This document shows positions 18,026-27,061 of a DNA stretch of 64,000 nucleotides, piece by piece (position 1 is the first letter of the stretch; each line of letters starts with the position of its first letter). Below the pieces are notes generated by a model that worked only from the letters and a program-made list of their open reading frames with translations, was not told the origin of the DNA and ran no database searches. Location of the stretch: assembly GCA_017308375.1 (NCBI GenBank), contig JAFKEW010000065.1:1-64000 (forward strand), written 5' to 3'. This DNA comes from Alphaproteobacteria bacterium (lineage in GTDB: Bacteria; Pseudomonadota; Alphaproteobacteria; Micropepsales; Micropepsaceae). Both the position numbers and the translations under genes were made by a program.

Positions 18026-18499
18026 CTAGCTCACCTTGCGGAAATTGTGGTTCTTCGGGTTCATCGCAGCGATGTCGATGGTTTCAGGCTGCTGCGCGGC
18101 GTGGGGATGCTCGGCCCCGGCATAGACGCGCAGATTGCCAAGCTGCTTGCGGCCGAGCGGCCCGCGCGGAAGCATGCGCTCTACCGCCTTCTCCACCACG
18201 CGGCCGGGAAATTTGCCGGCCATGATCGCGCCCGCGGTGCGTTCCTTGATGCCGCCGATATAGCCGGTGTGGTGGTAATACACCTTCTTCAGCAGCTTGT
18301 TTCCGGTCAGCAGCACCTTGTCCGCGTTGATCACGATGACATTGTCACCGCAATCCATATGCGGGGTGTAGCTGGGCTTGTGCTTGCCGCGCAGCCGCAT
18401 CGCGATGATCGAGGCGAGACGGCCGACCACCAGCCCTTCGGCGTCGATCAGCACCCATTTCTTCTCGATCTCGGACGGCTTGGCCGAGTAGGTTTTCAT
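18026..18499 (-). CDS. rplM: 50S ribosomal protein L13
   Basis: RplM is an early-assembly protein of the large subunit. The start at 18499 ([15 protein letters not shown]) is chosen because GGAG lies six bases before it; an ATG two codons earlier would abut the GGAG directly. The 157-residue product shows [16 protein letters not shown], the [15 protein letters not shown] block, YHHTGYIGG, and [13 protein letters not shown]. It forms a two-gene operon with rpsI behind a near-consensus promoter at 18537-18565. Confidence 0.98.
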   Translation of the reverse strand: MKTYSAKPSEIEKKWVLIDAEGLVVGRLASIIAMRLRGKHKPSYTPHMDCGDNVIVINADKVLLTGNKLLKKVYYHHTGYIGGIKERTAGAIMAGKFPGRVVEKAVERMLPRGPLGRKQLGNLRVYAGAEHPHAAQQPETIDIAAMNPKNHNFRKVS

Positions 18500-18536
18500 G
18501 TCCATCTCCAAAAGGGGGAGGATTAGTCTGGCGCGG

Positions 18537-18565
18537 CATGTACACGCGCCACCGCCCGTGGTCAA
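18537..18565 (-). promoter_or_regulatory. sigma-70-type promoter of rplM-rpsI
   Basis: On the minus strand TTGACC (18565-18560) and TACATG (18542-18537) are separated by exactly 17 bases, 38 bases before the rplM start. Both hexamers differ little from the housekeeping consensus, as expected for a ribosomal operon. Confidence 0.65.
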
Positions 18566-18600
18566 GCCGAAAAGGCCCGTGACAGCGGCACTTTAGAGAT

Positions 18601-18618
18601 GTGGTATTGCAATACCAC
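18601..18618. promoter_or_regulatory. 18-bp perfect palindrome, GntR/FadR-like operator candidate
   Basis: GTGGTATTGCAATACCAC is identical to its reverse complement and contains the TGGT...ACCA half-sites typical of GntR/FadR-family operators. It ends exactly at the left target duplication of the IS1595-type element. Without the element it would lie about 51 bases upstream of the enoyl-CoA hydratase gene; it is also 36 bases upstream of the rplM -35 box. Which gene it controlled is inference. Confidence 0.55.
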
Positions 18619-18626
18619 AAATCGCC

Positions 18627-18649
18627 GGCGATTGTATACTTGATTACAC
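18627..18649 (+). repeat. left terminal inverted repeat of the IS1595-type element
   Basis: It begins GGCGATTGTATACTTGAT and matches the reverse complement of 20611-20633 at 22 of 23 positions. Confidence 0.93.
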
Positions 18650-18747
18650 GGGGTAAAGGATGAACTATCTCAACGGAAAGATCGCCAAAAAATCAGATGC
18701 ATGTAGAGCGCGCGCTAAGATAGAAACAAGAAGGAGGTCGCGAACAC

Positions 18748-19398
18748 CTATTTACGTGGAAGAGGCTTTTCTAGACGCGGGAGTCGACCGCCTTTTGCGC
18801 TACGATCCAGAGCGTCATAATCCAAAGGATTACGTGCTGACCATTGCCTCAGCCATTCTGGGGGTTCCTTGTCGGCGTGGTGAGTGAAGCGGCCGTATTT
18901 TGCGCGGAATGGAACCCCGTCGAATTGATTTGTAAGGTCTGAGCCGATCCTAGAGATGCGACATAGCTTTTTCTCCAAGGCTGCTAACTGCGCCGTCTTC
19001 ATTGGTTGTTTGGGATCGACAGTTCGCCTTGCACAGGGCTCTACGGTTTTTGTCCGCGAATTCGCGCGCCAACCCCACATACCGTGCATCGCATGATTGC
19101 GCGCAACTTTTGTCTCGTTGAGGAGATCGCAGAACTGCTGAACCTTTGCTTCCATATCAGGGTCCTGCAAACGCTTCCGGGCCATGCTGATAAAGTTAGT
19201 TTTTGCTCCCATAGGCTTTTCAGTGATTTGGAGCGCCTCCAGTTCTTTCCACGACAGACCGGAGACGCGGCAGAGCAACCTCTCTACAAAATGTTCTACT
19301 TGACCCCAAAGCACCACGACACGGCCTAACCGAGCATGTTCTTTGTCAGTAAGCGGTGATATGAATGCAGGAACGTATTCTAACGGATCATCCGCCAT
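18748..19398 (-). CDS. HEPN-like protein carried inside the IS1595-type element
   Basis: The 216-residue product is soluble and mostly helical. Residues 100-105 are RNHAMH, an exact RX4H motif with the polar residue after Arg that typifies HEPN ribonuclease active sites; it lies in a helix after ETKVA and is followed by GMWGW. An earlier helix (LWGQVEHFVERLL, residues 30-42) supplies acidic residues in the position usual for HEPN domains. The C-terminal ~100 residues are unassigned. AGGGGA lies 7 bases before the ATG. The gene lies wholly within the element, leftward and downstream of the transposase. HEPN assignment is motif-based; an RNA-cleaving toxin or defence role is inference, and no obvious MNT-type antitoxin partner is present. 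Confidence 0.6.
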   Translation of the reverse strand: MADDPLEYVPAFISPLTDKEHARLGRVVVLWGQVEHFVERLLCRVSGLSWKELEALQITEKPMGAKTNFISMARKRLQDPDMEAKVQQFCDLLNETKVARNHAMHGMWGWRANSRTKTVEPCARRTVDPKQPMKTAQLAALEKKLCRISRIGSDLTNQFDGVPFRAKYGRFTHHADKEPPEWLRQWSARNPLDYDALDRSAKGGRLPRLEKPLPRK

Positions 19399-19567
19399 GC
19401 CAAAGTCCCCTGATCCGACGAAAGGCGCCGAGTTTCAGAGCGTGATCCGGCATTTCTTGAAAACGCCCCCGAAGCCTTTCACGCCCAGAGCGAAGGTTAA
19501 ACCGAGTCGGCTTAAGAAGGCTTCCGCCAAGCCTTCTTCCCCCAAAACGGGCGGCAGAAAGGCGTGA
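19397..19567 (+). CDS. small Lys/Pro-rich passenger protein of the IS element
   Basis: The 56-residue product begins MPKSPDPTKGAEFQSVIRHF and ends in a basic tail rich in Lys, Pro and Ser. Small proteins with this PDPTK.AEF pattern recur next to ISXO2-type transposases as I recall them, so it may be a normal part of the element rather than cargo. It is divergent from the HEPN-like gene, and the two ATG codons overlap on opposite strands in the palindrome CATG at 19396-19399. An upstream in-frame ATG at 19343 is less likely. Function unknown. Confidence 0.55.
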   Translation: MPKSPDPTKGAEFQSVIRHFLKTPPKPFTPRAKVKPSRLKKASAKPSSPKTGGRKA

Positions 19568-19602
19568 CTTCGTAGCCTCTGGCTTTGCGCCAGCGGATGA
19601 AA

Positions 19603-20571
19603 TCAAGCGTTCGCTGCCTGATTGTCTTGAGTTTTGTTAGTCCGCCGATAGGTGAGGCGCTTTCCGGTAATGCCTTTAACGGCCTTCTCGGTACGCATGG
19701 CATCATCAATGCCAAACTTGGCACGGGTGTTGGCGCGGAAATCAAATTCGGCCAGATAGCGGTCTAGGTGCTGTTCGCCGCAATGCTGATACGTCCCAAC
19801 CATGCCGCGCTTGAACACGCTAAAGAACCCTTCGAGGGTGTTGGTGTGGACCTTGCGACCAGCCTTTCCAGCGCGGACATATTCCTTGTTGTGGTCAACT
19901 GCTTCATGGATGCGGACCAAGCCGGTGTCAGTGTAAAGACCTGAACCATCGGTGTGCAGCGTCGAGGCGGGATGCACGTTGACGCGGAGAATATCCTTGA
20001 TCTCCAGCTTGGTGCCGTCCTTGACGCGCTGGCTGCGAATTTTGCCGCCGCGTTCGACAAGGCTGACGATCTTCATTTTGTGACGAAAGCCGCCCTCTTT
20101 GGGGCGCTTGCGCTTGCCATCGGCCTTTCCGATGTACGCCTCATCGGCTTCCACGATCTTGCCTTGTCCACCGAGGGGGCCAGCATCGGGACCGGACGGT
20201 TTCATGCCTTCGCGGATACGATGCGCCATGAACCAGGCCGTCTTGTAGGTGACGCCCAACATGCGGCTTAGCTGGTGGCTGCTGATGCCCTTCTTTGACG
20301 AGCAGAGCAGATGGGTGGCGTACAACCACTTGTGCAGCGGGACGTGGCTGCGTTCGTAGAGGGTGCCAACGCGGACGGTGAACTTCTTGCGGCAATCGCC
20401 ACAATGCCACCAACCAGCACCTAGAGCGCCTTTGGCAGGTAGTGCCTTGGCGGCGCCGATCTGGCCGCAGAACGGGCAAATGACGCCTTCTGGCCAACGC
20501 TGGCCTTCCAGATATGCGCGGGCAGCATCTTCGTTCTGGAAAATCGGGTTCTTGAGAATGCTGGCGGCCAT
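19603..20571 (-). CDS. IS1595 family (ISXO2-like) transposase
   Basis: This 322-residue transposase has an N-terminal zinc ribbon (CPFCG ... WHCGDCRKKFTV, residues 32-66), a helical DNA-binding region, and the DDE-type catalytic core: VEADEAYIG, LHTDGSGLYTD and HTNTLEGFFSVFKRGMVGTY. Length and motif order match ISXO2-like transposases. No frameshift or missing catalytic segment is seen, so it may be active. It starts 62 bases from the right end of the element and reads inward. Confidence 0.95.
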   Translation of the reverse strand: MAASILKNPIFQNEDAARAYLEGQRWPEGVICPFCGQIGAAKALPAKGALGAGWWHCGDCRKKFTVRVGTLYERSHVPLHKWLYATHLLCSSKKGISSHQLSRMLGVTYKTAWFMAHRIREGMKPSGPDAGPLGGQGKIVEADEAYIGKADGKRKRPKEGGFRHKMKIVSLVERGGKIRSQRVKDGTKLEIKDILRVNVHPASTLHTDGSGLYTDTGLVRIHEAVDHNKEYVRAGKAGRKVHTNTLEGFFSVFKRGMVGTYQHCGEQHLDRYLAEFDFRANTRAKFGIDDAMRTEKAVKGITGKRLTYRRTNKTQDNQAANA

Positions 20572-20610
20572 GGGTGTCTCCTATGCGTTGAAACATAGGT
20601 TATTGGCGAT

Positions 20611-20633
20611 GTGTAGTCAAGTATACAATCGCC
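20611..20633 (-). repeat. right terminal inverted repeat of the IS1595-type element
   Basis: It ends AAGTATACAATCGCC and is the inverted partner of 18627-18649 with one mismatch. The flanking AAATCGCC at 20634-20641 is the second copy of the target duplication. Confidence 0.93.
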
Positions 20634-20645
20634 AAATCGCCGGTC

Positions 20646-20663
20646 CCGGTTTCACGAAACCGG
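20646..20663. promoter_or_regulatory. palindrome upstream of the enoyl-CoA hydratase gene
   Basis: CCGGTTTC-AC-GAAACCGG is an 8-bp perfect inverted repeat ending 21 bases before the ATG. A TATAAC at 20673-20678 lies even closer to the start. It could be an operator or a leader hairpin; no further support. Confidence 0.35.
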
Positions 20664-20684
20664 CGGCCGCACTATAACCTTCTC

Positions 20685-21533
20685 ATGACCGACCATACCC
20701 AAGCCCCGCTCATCCTCTCCCGCCGCGCCGGCGCCGTCTTGCGCCTGTCGCTGAACCGCCCCGCCGCCCGCAATGCGTTGAGCGAAGGGCTGATGGCCGC
20801 GCTCCAGACCGCGCTGGACGATGCGGGCCGCGATCCCGCCATCCACGCAATCGTCCTCGCCGCCGAAGGCACTGCCTTTTCCGCCGGGCACGATTTGCGG
20901 GAAATGACCGCGCATCGTCAGGATTCCGATGGCGGCAAAGCGGCTTATGCCGCGCTGTTCGTACAATGCTCGAAGTTGATGCAGACCATCGTGCGCCATC
21001 GTGTGCCGGTGATTGCGGAGGTTCAGGGCATCGCCACCGCGGCCGGCTGCCAGCTTGTCGCCAGTTGCGATCTTGCGGTCGCCGCCTCCACCGCGCGTTT
21101 CGCCACGCCTGGGGTGAATATAGGGCTGTTCTGTTCCACACCGATGGTGGCGCTGTCGCGCAACGTCTCGCGCAAGCACGCGATGGAAATGCTGCTGACC
21201 GGCGACATGGTTGCGGCGGAAGATGCGAAGGCGATGGGCCTCGTCAATCGCGTGGTTCACCCCGAAACCTTGGAATCGGAAACCATGGCGCTGGCGGCAA
21301 AGGTGGCAGCGAAACCCTATGCCACGGTCAAAACCGGCAAGGATGCCTTCTATCGCCAACTCGAAATGGGGCTGGAAGACGCCTACGCCTACACCGCGCG
21401 GGTGATGACCGAGAACATGCTGGCCGGTGAAGCCTGCGAAGGAATCGGCGCCTTCCTCGAAAAACGCGAACCCAACTGGCCCCAGTTCTCATCTTCCCCC
21501 CTTGTGGGGGAAGGTGGCGCGCCAAAGGCGTGA
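20685..21533 (+). CDS. enoyl-CoA hydratase/isomerase (crotonase) family protein
   Basis: The 282-residue crotonase-fold enzyme shows the CoA-binding and oxyanion-hole blocks: LNRPAARNALSEGLM, AEGTAFSAGHDLREM, and AEVQGIATAAGCQLVASCDLAVA followed by FATPGVNIGLF. It resembles the ECHDC3-like bacterial group (AGHDLREM, CSTPMVALSRNV). The usual catalytic Glu of hydratases is not evident at the second position (NIGLF region), so the reaction is uncertain. The last dozen residues (SSSPLVGEGGAPKA) are encoded by a dispersed palindromic repeat, not by family sequence. An IS1595-type element inserted 44 bases upstream of the ATG has probably displaced its original promoter. Confidence 0.9.
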   Translation: MTDHTQAPLILSRRAGAVLRLSLNRPAARNALSEGLMAALQTALDDAGRDPAIHAIVLAAEGTAFSAGHDLREMTAHRQDSDGGKAAYAALFVQCSKLMQTIVRHRVPVIAEVQGIATAAGCQLVASCDLAVAASTARFATPGVNIGLFCSTPMVALSRNVSRKHAMEMLLTGDMVAAEDAKAMGLVNRVVHPETLESETMALAAKVAAKPYATVKTGKDAFYRQLEMGLEDAYAYTARVMTENMLAGEACEGIGAFLEKREPNWPQFSSSPLVGEGGAPKA

Positions 21534-21546
21534 CGGAAGGGGGGGG
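21493..21546. repeat. palindromic CCCCC-type dispersed repeat
   Basis: A CCCCCTTGTGGGGG hairpin is followed by an inner GGCGCGCCAAAGGCGTG segment and a G-run. It overlaps the 3' end of the crotonase gene and the 5' flank of the DUF559 gene; a related unit lies at 21893-21936. Confidence 0.6.
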
Positions 21547-21549
21547 CTT

Positions 21550-21951
21550 TTGCCAAATCTCCGGGCCCGCGAACTGCGCTGGAATATGACGGATGGCGAA
21601 CGCAAGCTTTGGTTTCTGCTTCGCCGCAAACAGCTTGGCGGTTTCCGCTTTCGCCGTCAGGCGGCGATCGGCCCCTATATCGCGGACTTCTTCTGCCCGA
21701 AGGCGCGGCTGATTGTCGAGCTAGACGGCGAACCGCATAGTCATGAAGCCCGAATCCGGCGTGATGGAATCCGGACGCGATGGCTGGAGGCGCATGGCTG
21801 TCGCGTGGTCCGGTTCTGGAATATCGATGTGTTCAAACGCCCTGACGAAGTGGTTGACGTGATCGCACGGATTTGCGCCGAACAACTCTGCCCCCCTTCT
21901 GCCGCTACGCGGCATCTTCCCCCACGCGGGGGGAAGACAGATATGGGATGA
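21550..21951 (+). CDS. DUF559 family, very-short-patch-repair endonuclease-like protein
   Basis: The DUF559 domain is clear: RARELRWNMTDGERKLWFLL, FRFRRQAAIGPYIADFFCP, then LIVELDGEPHSHEARIRRDGIR and GCRVVRFWNIDV. These are the PD-(D/E)XK-like elements (VELDG, acidic then basic residues) of this Vsr-related family. The frame starts upstream of an ATG at 21586; I take the TTG at 21550 because the family's RARELR segment precedes that ATG. The gene is flanked on both sides by palindromic repeats, and its C-terminal tail (PPSAATRHLPPRGGKTD) is repeat-derived. Such genes are often scattered alone; function is unproven. Confidence 0.85.
   Translation: MPNLRARELRWNMTDGERKLWFLLRRKQLGGFRFRRQAAIGPYIADFFCPKARLIVELDGEPHSHEARIRRDGIRTRWLEAHGCRVVRFWNIDVFKRPDEVVDVIARICAEQLCPPSAATRHLPPRGGKTDMG
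21893..21936. repeat. palindromic CCCCC-type dispersed repeat
   Basis: It comprises a C-run, a small inner hairpin (GCCGCTACGCGGC) and CTTCCCCCACGCGGGGGGAAG. It encodes the tail of the DUF559 protein. Confidence 0.6.
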
Positions 21952-21953
21952 CC

Positions 21954-22472
21954 ATGCCCACCTACAGCGACGATTTCATCAAATCCATTTTGCGCTCCAC
22001 CAAGACCATTGCGATGGTGGGTGCCAGCGCCAATCAGATGCGCCCCTCCTTCTTCGCGATGAAATATCTGCATGAGAAGGGGTTCCACATTCACCCCGTG
22101 AACCCGGCTGCGGCCGGCAGCACAATTCTTGGCCGGACCGTCTATGCCTCGCTGAAAGATGTGCCAGCCCCGGTCGATATGGTGGATATTTTCCGCGGTT
22201 CCGACGCGGCCCCCGGCATCGTGCGCGAGGCGTTGGCGGAAAAAGATCGCTTCGGCCTGAAAACCATCTGGATGCAGCTTGGCGTCATCAGCGAAGAAGC
22301 CGCGGCGCTTGCCCGCGAAGCCGGCCTCGATGTGGTGATGGATCGCTGCCCGAAGATCGAATATGGCCGCCTCTCCGGTGAAATCGGCTGGATGGGCGTC
22401 AACCGCCGCGTGATCGACAACCGCAAGCCGCTGCTCTTTTCCAAGGGCGGCAGCCTGAAACGCGACGGCTGA
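21954..22472 (+). CDS. CoA-binding domain protein (YccU-like)
   Basis: The 172-residue protein is a single Rossmann-type CoA-binding domain: TIAMVGASANQMRPSFFAM near the N-terminus, YLHEKGFHIHPVNP, VDIFR, TIWMQLGV, and AGLDVVMDRCPKIEY. This matches the stand-alone YccU/succinyl-CoA-synthetase-alpha-like family, thought to bind CoA or a related nucleotide; physiological role unknown. The ATG at 21954 has GGGA five bases before it; another ATG at 21948 overlaps the DUF559 stop. It lies upstream of metY, an arrangement common in Alphaproteobacteria, and may be co-transcribed with it. Confidence 0.9.
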   Translation: MPTYSDDFIKSILRSTKTIAMVGASANQMRPSFFAMKYLHEKGFHIHPVNPAAAGSTILGRTVYASLKDVPAPVDMVDIFRGSDAAPGIVREALAEKDRFGLKTIWMQLGVISEEAAALAREAGLDVVMDRCPKIEYGRLSGEIGWMGVNRRVIDNRKPLLFSKGGSLKRDG

Positions 22473-22537
22473 ACCGGCGGAACCTGGCGGCGGACTCGCC
22501 CCTCGCGCGCGGGCATGGCATGGTCGCGCATAACAGT

Positions 22538-22589
22538 TTTCCGGCCCCCGCGGGCCATTCAACTTTCCGGCCCTCGCGGGCCATTCAAC
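22538..22589 (+). repeat. two tandem 26-bp hairpin units before metY
   Basis: Units 22538-22563 and 22564-22589 are identical except for one base (GGCCCC versus GGCCCT). Each contains a GGCC(C)...GGGCC stem and ends CATTCAAC. They lie 18 bases before the metY start, so they would form two hairpins in the leader or intergenic mRNA. Confidence 0.7.
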
Positions 22590-22607
22590 CGAGACGAGAG
22601 ACGAACC

Positions 22608-23882
22608 ATGAGTGAATACGGCTTCAACACCCTCAGCATCCACGCGGGCGCCCAGCCCGATCCGGCCACCGGCGCGCGCGCCACGCCGATTTATCAGACC
22701 ACCTCCTTCGTGTTCGACAGTGCTGACCACGCCGCCTCTCTGTTCAATCTCCAGACCTTCGGCAACATCTACACGCGCATCAACAACCCGACCAACGCGG
22801 TGCTGGAAGAACGCGTCACCGCGCTCGAAGGCGGGCGCGCGGGCCTCGCCGTCGCCTCCGGCCATTCGGCGCAGTTCCTCTGCTTCTACACCTTGATGTC
22901 GCCGGGCGATGAAATCGTCGCCGCGCGCCAGCTTTACGGCGGCTCGATCAACCAGCTCACCCACGGCATCAAGAAATTCGGCTGGAATGTGCGCTGGGCC
23001 GATGCGCGCGATCCCGAAAGCTTCAAGGCCGCGATCACCGACAAGACCCGGCTTGTGTTTCTGGAAGCGCTGGCCAATCCCGGCGGCATCGTGGTGGACC
23101 TCGAACCGATTGCGGCGGCGGCCCATGCGGCCGGCGTGCCGTTGATCGTCGATAACACCTTCGCCTCGCCCTACCTGATCCAGCCGATCAAATGGGGTGC
23201 CGACATCGTGGTCCATTCCGCCACCAAATTCCTCGGCGGTCATGGCAACTCGATCGGCGGCGTGATCGTCGATGGCGGCACCTTCAACTGGGGCAGCGGC
23301 AAGTTCCCGATGCTGTCGGAGCCGAACCCCTCCTATCACGGCATGAAGATGTGGGAGACATTCGGCGACATGGCGTTCGCCATCACCTGCCGCGTGCTGG
23401 GCCTGCGCGACTGGGGTCCGGCCTTGTCGCCGATGAATGCGTTTCTGATTTTGCAGGGTATCGAAACCCTGCCGCTGCGGATGCAGCGCCATTGTGACAA
23501 CACGCTGAAAGTCGCGCAATGGCTGAAGAAGCATCCGAAGGTGAGTTGGGTGAATTATGCCGGGCTGGAGGACGATCCCTGCTACAACCTTCACCGCACC
23601 TATTGCCCGAAGGGCGCCGGCGCGGTTTTCACCTTCGGCATCAAGGGCGGCTTCGATGCCGGCGTCAAACTGGTGGATTCGGTCAAGCTGTTCAGCCATC
23701 TCGCCAACGTCGGCGACACGCGCAGCCTGATCATTCATCCCGCCTCCACCACCCATCGCCAGCTTGAGGCGAAGGAGCGCGATGCGGCCGGTGCGGGCGA
23801 CGATGTGGTGCGCCTCTCCGTCGGCCTCGAAGATATCGAGGACATCATCGCCGACCTCGATCAGGCGATGGCCGCGACCTGA
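22608..23882 (+). CDS. metY: O-acetylhomoserine aminocarboxypropyltransferase (sulfhydrylase)
   Basis: This 424-residue Cys/Met metabolism PLP enzyme makes homocysteine from O-acetylhomoserine and sulfide. Features are TPIYQTTSFVFDSADHAA at the N-terminus, YTRINNPTNAVLEER, the PLP lysine in VHSATKFLGGHGNSIGG, and the C-terminal ANVGDTRSLIIHPASTTH and RLSVGLED blocks. The insertion after the PLP lysine and the length match MetY rather than the shorter MetB/MetZ. The start at 22608 is preceded by an A/G-rich stretch (GAGACGAGAGACG). Two tandem hairpins lie in the leader. It connects with hom in methionine synthesis. Confidence 0.95.
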   Translation: MSEYGFNTLSIHAGAQPDPATGARATPIYQTTSFVFDSADHAASLFNLQTFGNIYTRINNPTNAVLEERVTALEGGRAGLAVASGHSAQFLCFYTLMSPGDEIVAARQLYGGSINQLTHGIKKFGWNVRWADARDPESFKAAITDKTRLVFLEALANPGGIVVDLEPIAAAAHAAGVPLIVDNTFASPYLIQPIKWGADIVVHSATKFLGGHGNSIGGVIVDGGTFNWGSGKFPMLSEPNPSYHGMKMWETFGDMAFAITCRVLGLRDWGPALSPMNAFLILQGIETLPLRMQRHCDNTLKVAQWLKKHPKVSWVNYAGLEDDPCYNLHRTYCPKGAGAVFTFGIKGGFDAGVKLVDSVKLFSHLANVGDTRSLIIHPASTTHRQLEAKERDAAGAGDDVVRLSVGLEDIEDIIADLDQAMAAT

Positions 23883-23902
23883 TCAGGCCTCACGCGTCTT
23901 AT

Positions 23903-23961
23903 CCTCCCCCGCTCGCGGGGGAGGTGCCCACCGAAGCTTCAGCGCAGGTGGGCGGAGGGGG
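23903..23961. repeat. palindromic CCTCCCC-type repeat between metY and ctaA
   Basis: CCTCCCCCGCTCGCGGGGGAGG is followed by GTGCCCACC...GGTGGGC and GGAGGGGG. It lies between the convergent metY and ctaA genes and overlaps the last codons of ctaA. Confidence 0.65.
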
Positions 23962-25018
23962 CCGCCGCACGCCGCATTTCAAAGGCGTGCCACACCGCCA
24001 CACAGAACAGCAGCGTCGCCACCAGTTGATGCGTGGCGGAAAGATGGATCGGCGCCTGCATCAGAAGCGTCGCGATGCCGAGCGCGACCTGCAACAGCGT
24101 GGTGTGCAGCACAGCCATGCTGCTCCGCCGCGCTAGTCCCGTCAGCCCCGCCTTGCGCCCCTGCCACCACAGCCATCCGGCTGAGATCGCCACGATATAG
24201 GCGCCGATGCGGTGGTCGAATTGCGCCAGCCCCGGATTGTCGAAGAAATTGATCCACCACGGCTGGTGAAAGAACGCGCCTTCGGGAAACACCCGTCCAT
24301 CCATCGACGGCCAGGTGTTGTAGATCAGCCCGGCGTGAAGTCCCGCCACCAATGCGCCCAGCAGAAGTTGCACATAAACCAGCCCGGCAAACAGGGCGGC
24401 GCCTTTGCGCAACGCTTCCGGTGCGCGCGCCGCTTCCGTGTGTGTGCGCAGATAGCCGAGTGCCGTCCACAAAATCGCACCCAGCAGAATGATCGCGGTG
24501 CCGAGATGAATCGCAAGCCGGTACTGGCTGACGGACAGCCGCGTCTCCAGCCCGCTCTGCACCATCCACCAGCCGATAAAGCCCTGCAGCCCGCCCAGCG
24601 CGAACAGCAGCGCCATGCGTGGAATGTCCCTACGTCCGATCGCGCCTTTCCACGCGAACCACACGAACGGCACGAAGAACACGAACCCGATCAGCCGGCC
24701 CAGCAGCCGGTGCGCCCATTCCCACCAGAAAATGCCCTTGAACTGGGAAAGCGTCATGCCCCGGTTCTCGAACTGATATTGCGGAATGGCCTTGTAGCGG
24801 GTGAATTCCTGCTGCCACGCCGTCTCGCTCAGGGGTGGTATGACGCCCGACACCGGATTCCATTCGGTGATCGAAAGACCCGATCCGGTCAGCCGGGTCA
24901 GCCCGCCAACGATCACCATGGCCACGATCATCGCCGCCACGACAAGCAGCCACACACCCACCGCCTTGCGGCCCGGCGGCGGCGCGGCGGCCTCTACCCG
25001 GTCGATCCGTGCTTCCAT
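23939..25018 (-). CDS. ctaA: heme A synthase (COX15/CtaA, type 2)
   Basis: CtaA oxidises heme O to heme A for aa3-type cytochrome oxidases in the inner membrane. The 359-residue protein has eight predicted membrane helices in two similar halves. Conserved segments are GGLTRLTGSGLSITEWNPVSG, FWWEWAHRLLGR with a heme-ligand His, LAIHLGTA, and FDHRIGAYI and ATHQLVATLL with the later His residues. The length and GL..ITEW block fit the alphaproteobacterial type. The final residues (PSAHLR) come from a palindromic repeat. It is convergent with metY. Confidence 0.95.
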   Translation of the reverse strand: MEARIDRVEAAAPPPGRKAVGVWLLVVAAMIVAMVIVGGLTRLTGSGLSITEWNPVSGVIPPLSETAWQQEFTRYKAIPQYQFENRGMTLSQFKGIFWWEWAHRLLGRLIGFVFFVPFVWFAWKGAIGRRDIPRMALLFALGGLQGFIGWWMVQSGLETRLSVSQYRLAIHLGTAIILLGAILWTALGYLRTHTEAARAPEALRKGAALFAGLVYVQLLLGALVAGLHAGLIYNTWPSMDGRVFPEGAFFHQPWWINFFDNPGLAQFDHRIGAYIVAISAGWLWWQGRKAGLTGLARRSSMAVLHTTLLQVALGIATLLMQAPIHLSATHQLVATLLFCVAVWHAFEMRRAAAPSAHLR

Positions 25019-25141
25019 GCTGCCTGCTTAGCCGCCCTTCCCGGCCCGGTCCATGGCCCGCAATGCCTCACCGGCCATTGCGCCGTCTGGGGCAATGGGT
25101 GGCGTATCAATCGCGACAGGTTCCGGAAATGTCGCCCGCCG

Positions 25142-26860
<1,719 letters not shown>

Positions 26861-27061
26861 AAAGGAAGATTAGCGCACCACTTTGCTTCCGCGAACAGGA
26901 AACGGTGGAAGAACGCCGCGCGGGAACGCACCGCCCTTGCGCTCAAGGGGCAGGATAAGGCAAACGGTGCCGAGGCGGTTCGGCACGAATTCCGCATGAC
27001 ATGGCCGCAAGCCGATGTGAAACTCGCCTCATCCCGATTCTGGATTCAGACTGATCCTCGC

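Larger units (their letters stand above)
18627..20633. mobile_element. complete IS1595-type element with passenger genes
   Basis: The element is 2007 bp. Its ends are 23-bp inverted repeats (18627-18649 and 20611-20633) differing at one position, and it is flanked by an 8-bp direct duplication AAATCGCC (18619-18626 and 20634-20641), the duplication length known for the IS1595 family. It carries an ISXO2-type transposase (leftward), a small Lys/Pro-rich protein (rightward) and an HEPN-like protein (leftward). It sits between the rplM promoter region and an enoyl-CoA hydratase gene. Near-perfect ends and an intact duplication suggest recent insertion. Confidence 0.95.

Noticed and set aside
18660-18887. 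75-aa rightward frame just inside the left end of the IS element
   Set aside because: It overlaps the 3' end of the HEPN-like gene on the other strand by 140 bases, its only purine-rich stretch abuts the ATG too closely, and the composition looks like the reverse of real coding sequence.
22473-22607. SAM-II-type riboswitch before metY
   Set aside because: I looked for the conserved pseudoknot segments and did not find them; the region is better described as a tandem hairpin duplication. A covariance search would settle it.
21741-23756. 671-aa leftward frame opposite the CoA-binding and metY genes
   Set aside because: It is a shadow of two recognisable genes and passes through the tandem hairpins and repeats.
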